Shown one piece after another: positions 1 to 27,624 of a stretch of DNA of 64,000 nucleotides; position 1 is the first letter of the stretch, and the number at the start of each line of letters is the position of its first letter. The translations under genes were made by a program, and so were the position numbers. The notes beneath the pieces are model-generated. The model made no database searches. It was not told where the DNA came from and saw only the letters and a program-made list of their open reading frames with translations. This DNA is from Thunnus maccoyii (lineage: Eukaryota; Chordata; Actinopteri; Scombriformes; Scombridae): assembly GCF_910596095.1 (NCBI RefSeq), contig NC_056550.1:11654501-11718500 (forward strand), in the 5' to 3' direction.

Positions 1-223
1 ATGGTTTTTCACTTTCAGTGTTACTGAAGCAGATGTTTGCACTGACATTTCTCTCAACAACACAGTAAAGAGAAATAGATGAGGGGTGAAATTTACTGCA
101 ACAACCTGTTACATCCAAATGTTCTCGCAAATTGTTGATTCAATAATTTACACTGAACTAACAACAACAGCAGGTCTTATTATATCAAGTTTTCAGCTCA
201 TTTGTTCATGACCTTGTTCATAC
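1..223. other. slc17a7 intron, left window edge
   Basis: No exon encoding the expected next VGLUT segment is present here, so it lies outside the window. Confidence 0.8.
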
Positions 224-13669
<13,446 letters not shown>

Positions 13670-13925
13670 CCTTGCAGCTCCTTGACCCGGCCGGTGTGCT
13701 GATGTCCCGCGCGCCCTCCTGTCCTGCCTGAACGCGCACAGTCCTCTCTCTCTTTCTCCGTGCCCGCACCAGCCTCCACTCACTGAGAGGCGTAGGCCTC
13801 TTTAGTTCACTGTAAAAATCACACGGTCTAATAAAGCAACTGTTTTTGACTAAAGCGTGGGCTGTGGGGTTGAATAGTCTGCACAGGTCGTTTGTGACAA
13901 ATCTAAACCTATAGCGCGCGCGTTA
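13670..13925 (-). promoter_or_regulatory. Probable slc17a7 promoter / 5' UTR, CpG-rich
   Basis: This stretch directly upstream of the slc17a7 ATG (13667-13669) is clearly richer in GC and CpG than the AT-rich DNA around it, including a GCGCGCGCG run near 13914-13922. Promoter assignment is inferred from position and composition. I see no clear TATA box, and the transcription start cannot be placed. Confidence 0.4.
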
Positions 13926-15756
13926 CTCAGGTGTTGTTTTCAGTCTGATTTTAGGGCAGAGCCACTCATGAGAAAACATCATGCCATCATACTGAGAAAG
14001 AGCTACTATCGTCTAATATTAGTATGAGAGTGAAGTTGGAAATTGTAAAAGACAAATTAACACTTAAGTGACAAAACCCAAACAATATACATGTCATGTT
14101 TCTCTCTTGAGATTCTTTTCTGTTTTGCTTCCTCTTGAGAGTGTGTTAAGGGGAAAAAAGACACTTTTTGCTTTGCCATTTGAAAGTTCTCTTTGCGCAA
14201 CAGCCTCTGCATTTTCATATAATGAAACTCTGTAAACTCATAATGGACTAATACATGCAACACCAGTTTCAAAAAATATACATTTTGTAAGAATTACACA
14301 CAAGTGACCATAAACCAAGAAGATGCAGTTAATAATATAAAATGCAGAAGCAGCACAAAACTAACTTCACGGCAGAAAAAAATATGTTCGTTTATGACAC
14401 CCCATCCCAACAAAACCTCAGACTGTCAAGAGCACGTGTAGGTGACTTAAAGCGCATCTGGATCAGCATTACTCAGCAAAAATGGTGTCAGCGAATCAGG
14501 TATGAAACCTTTTTTAAATGTCCTGAGTAGGTTTATTGCCTCGAAAAACGGTGTAACTTTTCAAACAGATACATATAGAAATATTACTAGTGTCTGAGGG
14601 ATGTTGCCAACAGAACCAGCCTAACTGAAAAATGTCATTTTTAATTGTTCTAACAATTCAATCTTGCATCAAAGCTCTAAAACATATAGAACCTGTAGTA
14701 CTAATTAAATGTTGGTGGCCTCCAGCGTTTCGACAATCCAGAAAACCCCCTTACTTAAATTACTTCTACTCTTTCTTAACCCAAATAAACCCCCAAAAAT
14801 CATATGTCCAGACTCAACAATCTAATTAATTTATTTTTGATCATTTGAAGATGTTCACGGCTTATGATTTGAGTTGAGATGTGTGAATCATTAGGAAGCA
14901 CAGAGTCAGGTTGCTGCCATCTAGAGGTTTATTCACGTCCTCATCTAGTACAGTGCAATACTGCTACACTGAACACTTTGTGTGAACACATGTAAAAACA
15001 TTGCTGTGATCTTATGAGGTAAAATCATAGAAATATAATGTACAATAAAGTTATTTTACTGTCATAATAACATCTCTCATTTCACGCACGCACACACGCA
15101 CGCACACACACATCTAAAAACACAACCACACAGACATGCAAACAAACATATCACAGTTGCTCAAGGTAGAATGTTTTCATGCAAATCCATACTTGGCATG
15201 TAGCTAAAAAATAGTCAACATAAAGCATGTTTCTGTCAGTTGCTGCGTTTCTTAACTCACCAGCTGCTCACACTCCCAGCCCACTCAGTTCTGACCCCTA
15301 CATGATATCAGGCTGGCAGAGGCAGTAGATAAACCCAAAATACTCGTGGCTGGTGTCAAATTTCCTACTTTAAAACCTTCCATAAAAGTGTTTGTTTTAC
15401 CAGTTACAGCAGCTTATTGCTTTTTTGTGTTTTCATTTTCTGAAGAGGTGGTGTGATGCACAAGGATGAGTTTAGATAGAGTTTCATGACTACAAAATCT
15501 AAAAAGCTTTTGATTAGACTGGTAATGTTCATTCAATAATATAAATTGTTAAAATGACTTTGGCTTATCAGCAACATGGAGCTTGCCAAATATGATAAAA
15601 GGGTGCTACCCAAAGTCTCTTCCTCAGATGAAGAATACTTCTGTTTATGACTGTTCTTCCTTCGCTTTGCGATCTCTCTTGCAGGGTCTTGCTTATACAC
15701 TCTCTGAGGTTCAACATTTTGTCCTTTCACGAACAACTACCCTCCCACAGACGTGT
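13926..15756. other. Intergenic, slc17a7 to slc6a16 3' end
   Basis: This holds the slc6a16 3' UTR at its right end and upstream slc17a7 DNA at its left. An AATAAA on the minus strand at 14928-14933 is one possible slc6a16 poly(A) signal. A CA-rich microsatellite is present, and I see no other gene. Confidence 0.6.
15086..15113. repeat. (CA)n/(CG)-mixed microsatellite
   Basis: This is an imperfect CACG/CACA tract between slc17a7 and the 3' end of slc6a16. Confidence 0.85.
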
Positions 15757-18700
15757 TCAAACTCCTGTATCTTGTTCCTCATCTTCCTCCTCCTGTTGGG
15801 GCAGGAGCCGGTAGTGTTCATTGCCCATGGGAAGGAAAGTACTCCTGGGACGAGCGTCGTCTTCCTCAGGGGCAGCTTGGTGAGAGTTGGTATCCAGCTG
15901 ATCAGTGGAGCTGCACTTTGTGTACAACTCACGGTGCATCTCCTGGCCACTTCCCTCCTCAGACTGAGTGTTAGGGGACCTGCGGTTTTTCAACATGGAA
16001 TGGATGTAGCCAATAGGAACAGGCAAGGTGGCAATGACTATGAGCATGACAATCATACCCAGAGCCCAGCCCGGGTACTCTAGAGTCGTCTCAGAGGCCT
16101 GAGGAGAACAAGAGACAAAACAAGTCAGAGAGGAGCGTATGGACAGCCACAGTAATGCTTAGTAGTTACCTGAGTTAGTCTTTTAACCCTTACATATAGT
16201 CAGGTCAAATTTGACACATTACTATATCTGAGGGCAGTAAAAACACCTTGTATACCTTTCTTTTTGCTTGAAAGGTTCTGACGTTTTCTGTGACCCAGAA
16301 TATACAAAAATGGAAATATTTCAACTTTGTAAAATGCTCCAGGTTAAACTGAAACATTTAGACCTGTATTTATTCAAAATGTCAAAAATGACCTTTCAAA
16401 AATGTTGTTGCATTCTTCACATTCAATAATTTTCATTGAAATCATGATGGTTGTTCTCCTATTTTATGTAACATAGAACCAAAATATATGATTGTGAGTG
16501 TTTTTTCTCAATAGCACAATACACAAACCCACCAATAGTTTCTCACTATTCCACTGATAGACAGGTGGCTATAATGTGCCAAGAAACACAGCAATGTGCC
16601 AGCAAAGGCAGTGAAGAAGAAGACTGTAAGCTAGTAAACATGGATGTAAATATCACAGAATTTAAAGTATTTTTCAGCTTTGCAAATGTTTTATGAGGAA
16701 GGAAATGCATTCAGTGCATCCATTAGACCTCGAGGATACACACAATGCATTTTGGTGAGTAACACTGAATGTAAACAAAAACGGTGTTTGTTTACAAGAA
16801 AACTATACAGGGTCCCTTTAAGATTACCTTTAACTTTTAGATTAATGATTCCTGTGGGGAATCAGGTCTTTATAGCAGATAATAAAAGCATATTCATAAA
16901 TATGAAGAAGAAAGATGGTGAAGCAATGTTGTAATTCTGAAAAATCTACACAACATCCAAACAATCTGAAAGTACAATTAATGAATACAAAGTTGATACT
17001 ATAACATATGCTTCAACAGATTTACAGGCTGAAACAAATCTACAGTTGTGCATTATAATATAGTGTATAATAATGGTGTATATCTCACATACACATTAAA
17101 CTAAAACAGGATTTTTATCCTCTGTATAGGACAAAAAGCAGTGGTCCAGCATCTTACTGTGCTTTGATCCCAGGCGGTGTATGTTGGCCTTTTGAAGACC
17201 ACACGCAAGAAACTAGCAGCCAAGAGACCGATCATCGCCAGTAGACAAACGTATTTCCAAAGGTATTTGTACAACACCGGAGGGCGCCATTTGAGCATGA
17301 CTTCAATATCATCCAGGAAGCTGCAGTTGTGGAAAATACTTCTGTGAGATGTATCTTTTCAATGTAGGAAATGAGGACAATGAACACAGATCATTTAATG
17401 GTGAAAAGCTGTCAGAAATATTGTCTTCTTACCGATCTGTTCCATAAACCCACGCCACACTGATGGTTTCAAAGACCACTACAATGACTAATGGTAGGGT
17501 TGCAGAGTAGTCGTCAAACATAGTCACAAAATAGTTGCCCGAGCGCTGAGTAAACAACAGTCCTATCAAGAACCCCAAAATACAGCTTGACACTGAAAAA
17601 CAGATAAGTTAGTGTTAGAAAAGAGTACAGATACCTGAACAAACAAAGCATATGAGGTTCATCTGATATAATTTACTACAATTAATATCCGATACTTCTG
17701 CTAATAGTGCTGTATTTCTCCTTTCTGGTGTTTAAATTGCAAACATTTTCAACAGTTCTGGTGTTCAGCTCATGTTTTCAACTTGTTAAGAGTATTTTCT
17801 TTTTTAAAATACGTTCATAAATAATCAAGAACAGTCAGTATCAAATATTGGCTGCCCTGGCCTGTTCTTTAAGCTTTTAATAATTTTCAGTAACTGCAAA
17901 TAGACAATTGTTGTATAGTCTTTAGAGGCAATTGACGTCTGAACTCTAAAAAAAGGAAGAAAATGATGACAGGTTCAACATCTGGTCAGATATCTAAATG
18001 TTTTGCCCAGGATGAATATTTAACGTTTTAATCGTATTAATCTTAATTTAATTTCACTATAATGTGAGGAAAAAGAGTTCTTTCAAACAAAAACTGCAAT
18101 CACCTGTAACACTTTGAACTTTAAACACGTGTTGACTTGTGTGTGTTACCAGTGAGAAGGGTCCGTTGGTGTCCAGACAAGTTGAAATTGTCCATGAGAG
18201 GTGTGAGGATTCCCTGCATGGTCCCAAACATGGTGCTGAGGCCCAGGTTGAGCAGCATTAGGAAAAACAGTGTAGACCAGAAGGGACTGGCTGGGAACAG
18301 GGCCATCACCTCAGTGAATGCTATGAATGCCAGGCCTGTCCCTTCAACACCCTGTGCTCACACAAAGACAAGACAGAGAGGGTGGAATGAATAAATCTGA
18401 ACAAGAGTTTTTATAAATGTTGACTAAAGATTGCAAAGTATTTGGCGGCTCCATGCACAACCAAAGAGGAAACAAAAATATGTCACTTGGGATTGGCATT
18501 TCCAGAGGCAGTATTTTGTGCAAGTACATTATCCAATCTTGCTATTATGTTTTTGGACTATAACATGCAGATACTGTATATACTAGACTACAAGTCTACA
18601 GCCACATTTGTAGCTCTGTGAGGCTTTAATGCTCATTGTAAAGAAAAGCTAACTCTTACAGAGATAAACCAAAGTAATGGACAAACTATAGTTTTGACCT

Positions 18701-21700
18701 AATGATACAAAAATATACTACTCTTGTACCTCTACTTTTGAGAGTATGGGATTTTTGATAAGATAAACACTGTGAGGTAACATTACTTTTAGTACCTCCT
18801 CCTCTGTTTCTTTAGTTTTTCCTTTCACTCCTCAATCACAGCTTGCTTCCATCTCTCCTGGGTGCCTACTAGATACGGCACATCCCATATGTTTTCATCT
18901 TCTTGCCTGCTGGATGTTTTACAGTACCTCCCAGATTTCTCAGGGGTCCTGGGAACCATAGCAGTCCACCCACTTACTATTGTTATTGAGGGACTGATCT
19001 CTGGTTGAGTTCCTGTTGTTTTTTTTAAAGCAAGTCAGTGTCCAGCACCTCATGAAGCAACCTGCTGTGATCCTTCTCTCCCTTAAAACTTGTTCTTGAG
19101 AAGGTAGCTGGTTTATAACTTTTCAAGGCACTGGATGGAAAACAGCTTTATGAAATTCAAAATTTCTCAAGTGACACAAAATGGGTTAGAACTACATCTT
19201 ACTGCTAAATAATAGGATGGATTTGATACCACTGACCACATATTCTTGGATGAGCCTCTCAGAGTTTGATTCTTGGTCCTATCTTGATCTACTATGATCT
19301 TCTAATAAAGTGTCCCTCACCTCATTCATCTCCTTCTCCAGATTGCAGTCAGTGATGTTAGTGCCCACCAGGGAGCCGTAGTGTTCGTACCACTCTCTGT
19401 ATTCAGCTATAGACACAGAGCTTGGATCTGTCATGTTAAACCAAGGCCACCAGTGCTGGTTAGATCCGTGGGACATCATGGTGCTTAGTAGACCAAGATT
19501 TCTGGAAGTGGTTGAAATAAAAAGGTAAAATATAAAAAAGGCAATGTCTGATGTGGAAAGCTACTTGTAATTATTTTGCTTGCCCTTCAAGATAGATCCA
19601 TACTTAGCCACGCAGCGTAGTGCAATGGTCTTGGCACGGAAACCTAGTACGACAAAAACCACTAGCGAGGCCAGCACAGATGTCATGAAGTTGATGCCGG
19701 AGACCATCAGCGCGTCCCTGTGGCAGTTGTTGTGTACTGGATTGTAAGAGGAATATGCGATAACAGAGCCGTAACCCAGTCCGAGGGCAAAAAATACTTG
19801 TGTAGCAGCCTGCCGCCACACCTGCACATGACCCCAAATTTCCAGCTGAAAAACACCACAAAATAGAGTCTTGTTACGTCTAAATTACCGTAAATGCTAC
19901 AAAGTTTAGAAAAGGTCCTCATAAGTTAACTCTATACAAATAAAACACAGTCTTTAAGCAACATAAATATGACCAAACACATGACGAAAACTTACTTTAG
20001 GGTAAAACATATAGGTGATTCCTTCCATTGCACCGTCCAACATCAACCCTCTGATGAGGAAAATAAAGAGCACCACATAGGGAAAGACTGAGGAAAAGTA
20101 CATCACCTGAAATATGGAAAAAGGAAAGGATAATTGCTTTAGCAGAAACTTTTAACAGTGAAACGAGCAGAAATTAGTATATGGGGTGAAAAAGAGAAAA
20201 TAACTTACCTTCGCAGAAGACTTGATGCCCTTGATCATAGCTAAGGCGACGATTGTCCATGCAGCTAATAAACAGCCTGTCATGATGGGGTTAAACTCTC
20301 CAGATTCTTCGATGGAATTTGTGATGTTAAGGGCTTTCCGAAACCAGAAATATGACGTTGGGGAGCTGCTTGCACATTCTTTGACTGTGGATTGAGAGCA
20401 AACAACACTATAGACCTCGGACTGACATGTATGTGACATCACATTTTGTTTAACTTCTCAGTTACGCTAGCAAGTACCTGTGTCATTGGTGGTTATATCA
20501 ATTGGACACTGGTTCCATGGCAGCGGATACTGAAAAGAATTACCCAAGTAGAACAGGCTCCATGCAATGATAACATTGTAGTAAAGGGCCACATAAAAGC
20601 AGACCTACAGGAGAAGAAAGGGTTTATGAATGATTTACTTAATTAATTATCAATATTTACATAGTAAGTCCTTGAGATATAGCATGCAGTGTGTAGTGAC
20701 CTGTACAGTATACTGTACATTCTGTGAAACGTTCTGTCAAGGTCAAACATCTGGTCAGTGAGTTAAGGTATGCTTAAAGTGTAACCATAATGGGTTTATG
20801 ATGATGTCTAACAGAGCAATGAGGCTTTTTGGAAAATAAACAAGTTTTTAAAAAAAAAATGTCTGTGCCAAAGCATACAAGTACACGTCTGTGTGCTGAA
20901 CATGCACAGAAAGTTCTTTTCACACTGTTTGCCTTGTCTCGTCTGTACAGAAAACTGTTACGCAACAAACTGCCAGCACCACGGCGCACAAACTCTCTCA
21001 CATTACATGGTAGGATGTCATCATCATCCTTTCTTAAGTGTAGTGTGGCTGGTAATAAAAAGAAAGGCTTGTTTACAGAAAGGTGATAAAAGGGGTAGTA
21101 CTGTAGGTGTGATGGCTTTTTAATGAGAATAAGTGGAGGAAGACATTCATGCTTATAAATCTTTTCATTCTGGGGCTGTGCAGCAATGAACCATGTTAAA
21201 AATACTGATGATGGCCCAAACATGAAAAAGCCAGCCGGCTACCAAACCACAGCAGGCCAGTCGACATACTATGAACTATCATTTTGCTGACACATGTGCA
21301 AACAACAGTCTTTTTTTTCAGAACAGTATTGACAGTTGAGGTGTCTTGTAGAATACAGGATGGAGAATTGATTTTATTGCTTCCCTATTTTAACTTTTAT
21401 TTGCCCCATGTCACAAATAATCCAAAGTATGAAATAGAAGAACTATAAATCTTCACCATGCAGCTGGAGTAGCCGATTCCTGCCAGCTTTGGGGAGATCT
21501 GCTTCCATACGCCAATGCTGCCCTGTCGAATGCTCTGGCCGGCTGCCAACTCCATAAAAAAAAGCGGAACTCCCACAACCAGCAAAAGAAAAACATACAG
21601 CAGCATGAAGGCCCCTGGAAGGAAAAATAAAGACATATATATTTTAAGGGGAACTCCACTGATTTTACACATCTTAGCCTGTTTACTGATGTTAAAGAGT

Positions 21701-22677
21701 AGTGCTGTATATGTGAAAATAGTTGTATAAAGAAGTAGAGGCGTTACAGTTTTCTGTTGATTGGTGATCACATGATGTGCCCTTAATAAAGAGAGAGTTC
21801 ACTGCTGTCACACATGCTCTAAAGGGGCTTTATGCAGAAAAGTGTCAGCAGATTTGTCAGCCTATTGATAAATAATAAAAGAGAAGAGAATAGAAGAGAA
21901 TATCGCTGTATAAAGCCAAATTTTGTGGCTCCAGAGGTAGCTCTGTGCAGTCTGATAAATTGCCTCAAGTGATGTCATCTGAGTCCGACTAAAAGTTTGA
22001 AACTGAAAAAAACAAAACTGGGATGTGTAGTTAGAAAGAAGTTAGGTAACCAGACCTCTTTAAACCTGCTCCTCATCTCTGCTTGAGGCCACATTAGCCG
22101 CTATAACACACCTGAATCTGTACAGTTGAATGAATTGAGTAGAGATGCATGGTGGGTAATGTAGGCGCCAGATTTTGACAAGGAAGAATGCATAAAAGGA
22201 GAAAAGGTGATATCTCTGGTTCTGCTGAATCGATTTTGATGCTTTTTCCATCATGAGACAGGACACTGTTATAGAAGTGCGATGCTAAATCGGTGGAGTA
22301 CTCTTTTAACTTATTTACTCAGATCTATTTTCTTTATTATGCGTCATGTTGTCTTCTGTTTCCTGTGTTTTTCAAATTACAAAGGTGTAAGTTACTGGTG
22401 TCAAAAGAGCTACCATGATGAGTTGAAATGTACAATTATTTCCTCCGAGACACTCACCTCCTCCATTTTGGTGGCAGAGGTATGGAAACCTCCATACGTT
22501 CCCTAAGCCAACACTGAACCCCACCTGGGCCAACACGTACTGGATCTTAGAGTCCCATGCTGGCCGGTCATTTGCCTCAGCTTCATCTTGACCATTCACA
22601 GTTGTAAGCTGAGTTTCAGACTGGCCCTCACCCAGCCAGGTTCTGTCCTCGTTGCCGTCCAGCGCAGGCTTCTCCAT
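15757..22677 (-). CDS. slc6a16: Sodium-dependent neutral amino acid transporter, SLC6A15/16/17 group
   Basis: SLC6 carriers move amino acids or transmitters with Na+ through a LeuT-like 12-helix fold. Eleven coding exons: 22458-22677, 21457-21614, 20478-20604, 20209-20384, 19996-20106, 19604-19845, 19321-19501, 18150-18351, 17433-17592, 17158-17320, 15757-16098. They join in frame to 693 aa. TM1 holds [18 protein letters not shown] (residues ~51-68); [25 protein letters not shown] and [20 protein letters not shown] are other SLC6 signatures. The large second extracellular loop has two cysteines and NDT and NIT sequons; further NMT and NIT sequons lie in a later loop. The acidic C-terminus ends DTGV. 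The protein resembles SLC6A15/17; placement beside slc17a7, as in human, favours slc6a16. The ATG sits just after a splice-acceptor-like TTATTACAAG, so an upstream exon is likely. Confidence 0.88.
16189..16470. repeat. Possible MITE-like repeat in slc6a16 last intron
   Basis: The start TTAACCCTTACATATAGTCA followed by GGTCAAATTTGACAC resembles the ends of a MITE-like repeat common in fish. No clear partner end or target duplication was identified, so this is tentative. Confidence 0.3.
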
Positions 22678-23799
22678 CTTGTAATAAACAGAGACGAAGA
22701 AGTTTAGTGTTAATATGGGTCCAGTCCAGATAAAATGAAACATGATGCTGTTATGTTATGCTAAGCTACTTGTGTGATGCCAATATTCCACACATATATG
22801 CAACCAAAATAATGACCAAATATGTCTATTTCACATTCCAGCAGATGCACACCGAGTTCAACTCCTTATTTATCAGAGACCACAACAGTCCATAACAATA
22901 TGCAAAGTGTATGGTGTCTGAGGGGAGTGACTTAAGACCACTGAGAAGGGAAAGCGAGTCTGTTTTTGTGTTTTGTTATTACAGCGTCACGTGCGTGCTA
23001 AGCTCTGGCCTCCCACCCGTCACCTGTCATGTGAAAACACCATTGTGAGTCATATGTGCTGTAAATCATTCCATTCTCCAATTTCATATCAAGGACGATA
23101 CGCTCCATGTGAGAAAACTTGAGCAAACATGCAGGGTCTGGGCACAACTCAAATATTCTAGTTTAATAGCAATAAAAATTTGTTTTTTGGTAGGTTAGTA
23201 GAATACTGCACTATGTAGTACATTGTTAGGCAACATTACAAAGGAATTGATCATTCAGTTTGTTATTTACTGCAGTCTGTTCTGTTCTGGTCTGAAAAGT
23301 TGGTAGTTAAAGAACATTAGATCATCGATCCACACTTGAACAGTGAACTAGACACACTCATTGGACTGAACACACATTTGGATCCAGCTCAGATAAGCAA
23401 GCTGGATCCAAAATGGCTTAACACGAGCCAAACTTCGTTCAGGACATGACCTAGCGGGATAATTTGTATGAGCCACTGCTGGTATCAGCTGGTGAGAATG
23501 GAAAAGTACAGGAGGTGTATGACCCAGAAAAGCATTTGGCTGTCCGAGACACACGGCCAGATAGGGAAGGCGGTTTCAGAAATATGTATACACACATATG
23601 TAGAGGAGTGTGAGAGAATGACAAATATGCATGCACACGCAAATAGCGAGAAGGGAAAGTAAGAGCAGTAGCCACTAGGCAGCCTTCAGGATGAAGGGGG
23701 GATAGTTTTTAGTGACGTGTGGGTGGGAGTGGGTTGGAGAATCCACAGGGAGGTGTTGGGATTACATTGGTTCACACTGTGGGTGGTGCTGAGGTGCAT

Positions 23800-23812
23800 G
23801 GGGGGGGGGGGG
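23800..23812. repeat. Poly(G) tract, 13 bases
   Basis: This is a run of 13 G upstream of the slc6a16 coding region; its length may be unreliable in sequencing. Confidence 0.9.
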
Positions 23813-24077
23813 ACCATGTAGTGGATATAGTTGGCAACAAGGCAGGAGAAAGGCTACAATTTAAAAAACAGAACAGCTGACCAGACAGCAGCTTCACTAA
23901 TGTCCAGGTTCAAAAAAGTTCAATCCATCAATTCATGAAACCATAGAAATTACAGTGATCCCACCCTGATCAACCAATTACATTACAGAACATCAGCGGC
24001 ACTGTAAACGCCCATGAACAACCAAATGCTTTCATACATTTCAGCAGAAAACAGGTTTTTGTTGTTATACGCAGGTT

Positions 24078-24242
24078 AGGCTGAAGCAATTAGTTGATTA
24101 GACGGAACATTAATATGCAGCTATTTTTATAATTGGTTTCAGCTTCTCAAATGTGAGGCTTTGCTGCACTATATTCTGACATATAAATTAATAGAAAAAA
24201 ACATAATGAATAGACCAGATGATGATGAAAATAACTGTACGT
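24078..24242. mobile_element. Partial second copy of the 7555-7914 element
   Basis: It starts GGCTGAAGCAATTAGTTGATT and shares the internal GGTTTCAGCTTCTCA..ATGTGA with the copy in slc17a7 intron 1, but has an internal deletion. The right boundary is uncertain. It lies upstream of the slc6a16 coding region. Confidence 0.4.
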
Positions 24243-24663
24243 TTCCTCCAGAGCGAGGTAACCTTGGATAGTGATTCAGCAAGGTAACCTGAACCTGATT
24301 CAGTAGTAGATTGAGAACTGATAATGTCTGGCTATCAGATCTGTGCGTAACCTTGGTGGCGTATCTCTCTACTTTCAAAGGAAAACACCCTTCAAAACAA
24401 GTGAGCGGCCATCATATTTCACATCTATTTGAACTTTTTCTGAAACGTGCTTTTAATTTTTATAACATCTTGGACATAAATGGCAATATATTGCATGCTC
24501 ATTGTTCAGTTCTGGGCCTTGCTGCAGTCTTTTGCAAAATGTTACTGAACTGCTTAGTTTTTTTTTTCTTTCCTTCTATTTTCCTATATTTGGTTTAACC
24601 CTAAATTATCTTCTTTCCCAACAGCCCCCTTCCCCCAGCACACCAACACAGACAGACACAAAC

Positions 24664-24669
<6 letters not shown>

Positions 24670-24699
<30 letters not shown>
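24670..24699. repeat. (CA)n microsatellite
   Basis: This is an uninterrupted AC tract of about 30 bases upstream of the slc6a16 coding region. Confidence 0.97.
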
Positions 24700-24705
<6 letters not shown>

Positions 24706-25387
24706 GGTTGTAAATTTTTGCCTATTGGTCAGTCAAGCTCTATCTCTGGGTGCAGTTGGAAAACGGGCAACCGCAGTTAGCGAACAGTAATAGGCAATAT
24801 TCAGAAGCAGTGGCCTGAGAACACCTTAGGTCTAAAAAGGTTGTCTAAAACCACCTTTAATTTTTCTTTTATATTTATAGAAAACTGAGATGTCTTTAGA
24901 AATGGGAGACTTTTAAAAGCACTGTGCAAATATGGTTACACTGGATCACGTCTCAAGTAGTCCTGAAGTTTTCTGAATCTAATGTTTTTATTGATAAATG
25001 TCAATGCATTTGCACCATAACTGATATCCAATAAAACAGAATAAGCACATCCATATGTCAGAATATGTCATTTCAATCTTAATCTTTGTATTTTATTATT
25101 TAAACTAAAACCATTGTATGAAATGTATGACTTTATATGTAATGATGTCATCAAATCTCATATTTACACAATAAATACAGTAACTCAATACAACTGCTAT
25201 GCTGCTGTATTGAGGAATTCCAGTTTATCAGTTAAACAGTAAATAACTGCTGCCAGACTGATTCACTCAACTGACTGAAATGCAATAGTCTGGTATTACA
25301 CTGCATAAAACACAGTTTTATTGTGTTGTTTATTGGACTGCTTTGTAATAAAATGTGTTTCTAATATTTTGTCCACCTCCTTGAAGA

Positions 25388-25424
25388 GGAGGACATGAGA
25401 GGACATTAGAGGACATGAAGAGGA
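25388..25424. repeat. Short tandem GAGGACATKA units
   Basis: GAGGACATGA, GAGGACATTA and GAGGACATGA occur back to back. Confidence 0.8.
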
Positions 25425-27624
25425 GCAATGTAATGTTGTTGTACAACTTCAAAAATATCCATAAGGTTCATTCAAAACCCATCTGACACGACATCAACAA
25501 CAATTAAAAATGATTAATAAGAGTATTTATTATGTGACTGCTCTACTGGATTAAATGACAGTGTAGAGGGAATTAGATTATATTCACTCAGTTTAGTTTA
25601 GATGAAAATGTCTAACTGTTTTACATTTGCTCAAATTTGTTGGTATTTGTTTGTGGGTTGGAAAATGCATTTTATGAACACCATAAATTACCTACAAATT
25701 GTCACATACACATTTGTTAAGTCTCATTTTGAACTTGCGGATCATGAAACATTTTTGACAATTTGTCACCAGTCACCAGACTAATTTCACTCCGCAGTGC
25801 AGAGACGTATTGATATCCGAGATCCATAAACACAGGTTCCTCATTCCGGTTTTCAGCATATTAAAAAGACCATTACCTAAAAAGTATATGAAGGGTTATA
25901 CATATTACTGTAAATGTTTATGTGGGATATGCCATTTTTGTTTCCTTCTGTTGCAGCAGAGCAACAGTGGAATATTAAATATAAGTGAAACAGAAAGAGA
26001 AAGTTGCACATATGAGCAGAAGTGGCAATAAGTTACTGTCACGCATATTCAGTATATAAAACATTTTGTTTTATGTGTTTACACATATGTGGATGAATGT
26101 CTTAAACAGCATGTATGCTTGTATGTGTCTCTCAGGTTATAATGACCCCAACCCTGCAGACACAGGCAGAATAAAGCCCCTTTCATGCATGCACCCTCTG
26201 TAAACGCTCTAGCAATGTTACATGTCAACGTCATGTTTGAAACGAAGACTGAGTCAATTTATCTGTAAAAGTCTGTCTGGCAATCGGCCTACTCAGGACA
26301 TGTCTGTAACGCTTGGCTCTGTCTTGGCTCAAGAGTAAATTGAACCAAACAAAACACAGTAATCACACTCATCAGGCCATCAGCTAACCTGCCAAACAGT
26401 AGAATTACGACAGCATGTGAGCAAAGAAGGAATTAAACAAGAGCCAAAACCTAACTGTAGTGTCCTGACAATCTTTTTGATGTTGTGTCACAGGATCTAT
26501 TGCAGTGCTGATGTCAGTCTTGTGCAAAACATCACACCAGTGATTGCGTATCAACACGTGTCACCACTAAATATAGGAAAATCTTGTGGATACTTTTAAA
26601 AACAAAGGACATGCAGTAGCAGAATATTAACAAATAAATCACAGCATCAAGAAGCTGCAGAATGGGAGCTATACAGGATATAATCCAGCAGCACTGAGAC
26701 AGACATTTAAATTTACTTATTCACTTTATCAACCTGTTTCAACATATTTTAGGTTCAGAAGGGCTGATATCTATCGAAGCGTACATTTAAGGTATACACT
26801 TCAAAATACACATACGGCACTCTACCTCTTAAACATACATACACATATACACATACACACATATATAAACACTGTAGTATTACATAACCTAAGTAGCTGT
26901 CAATCATGAACATACTCACACAGATTATTTTACCCCTGCAGTGTAGTTTATTGCCTGTGAAATATCACAGAAACATACATCTACATACAGATTGTTTTAC
27001 TCTACATTTATGAACCGCTACATCTGTCTGACACAATAATTGCGGGGTTAAAGTGCTTCCTTTCAGCTTTAATTTCAGGGTGTTAACATCCACATCAGAT
27101 CAACAGTGAAGGAACTGTTGAATGTTTATATACAGTGCTCCAATTATAGACCAAATGGGAAAATGGACATCTTGAAAAAAGTCATTAAATTTTATGTTTG
27201 GCTGTAATTTGGTTAGTGCTGCAGTACAGTAGCCCATTTATCCCTTTTTTTTTTATTGCAAATGAATAAAACAGACGTCATGCAGTGACACATTTTACAG
27301 TAATTTATGGGTATTTGTCGCTGCTCATACAGAGCTGCATGGTTACTCCTGTGGAAAAATGTACAGAAAATCAGCAGCATGGGGGAGATTATCCAAAGTG
27401 AGGCACCCTACAGTATTAAAGCCTATTCATGACCGGTTAAGTAACAGACAAAGACGTCTAGTTAACGGAAATTCACACAACAATAGATGCAGAACTTTTG
27501 ACTTTTCATGAGGAAGAAACTATGGGAAAAAAACCAAAGCAACACGTGGTCTGGATGGATAATAAACACTTAAACTCATTCTAACACATTGACACAGTAG
27601 AACAACGACGTTGAATAGACATAC

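Noticed and set aside
13670-13783. N-terminal extension of slc17a7 to 13783
   Set aside because: The frame is open but has no ATG, and the MEIRPD start aligns with other VGLUT1 proteins.
15583-16083. 166-codon plus-strand frame
   Set aside because: It is antisense to the last coding exon of slc6a16, whose frame is supported by homology and phase.
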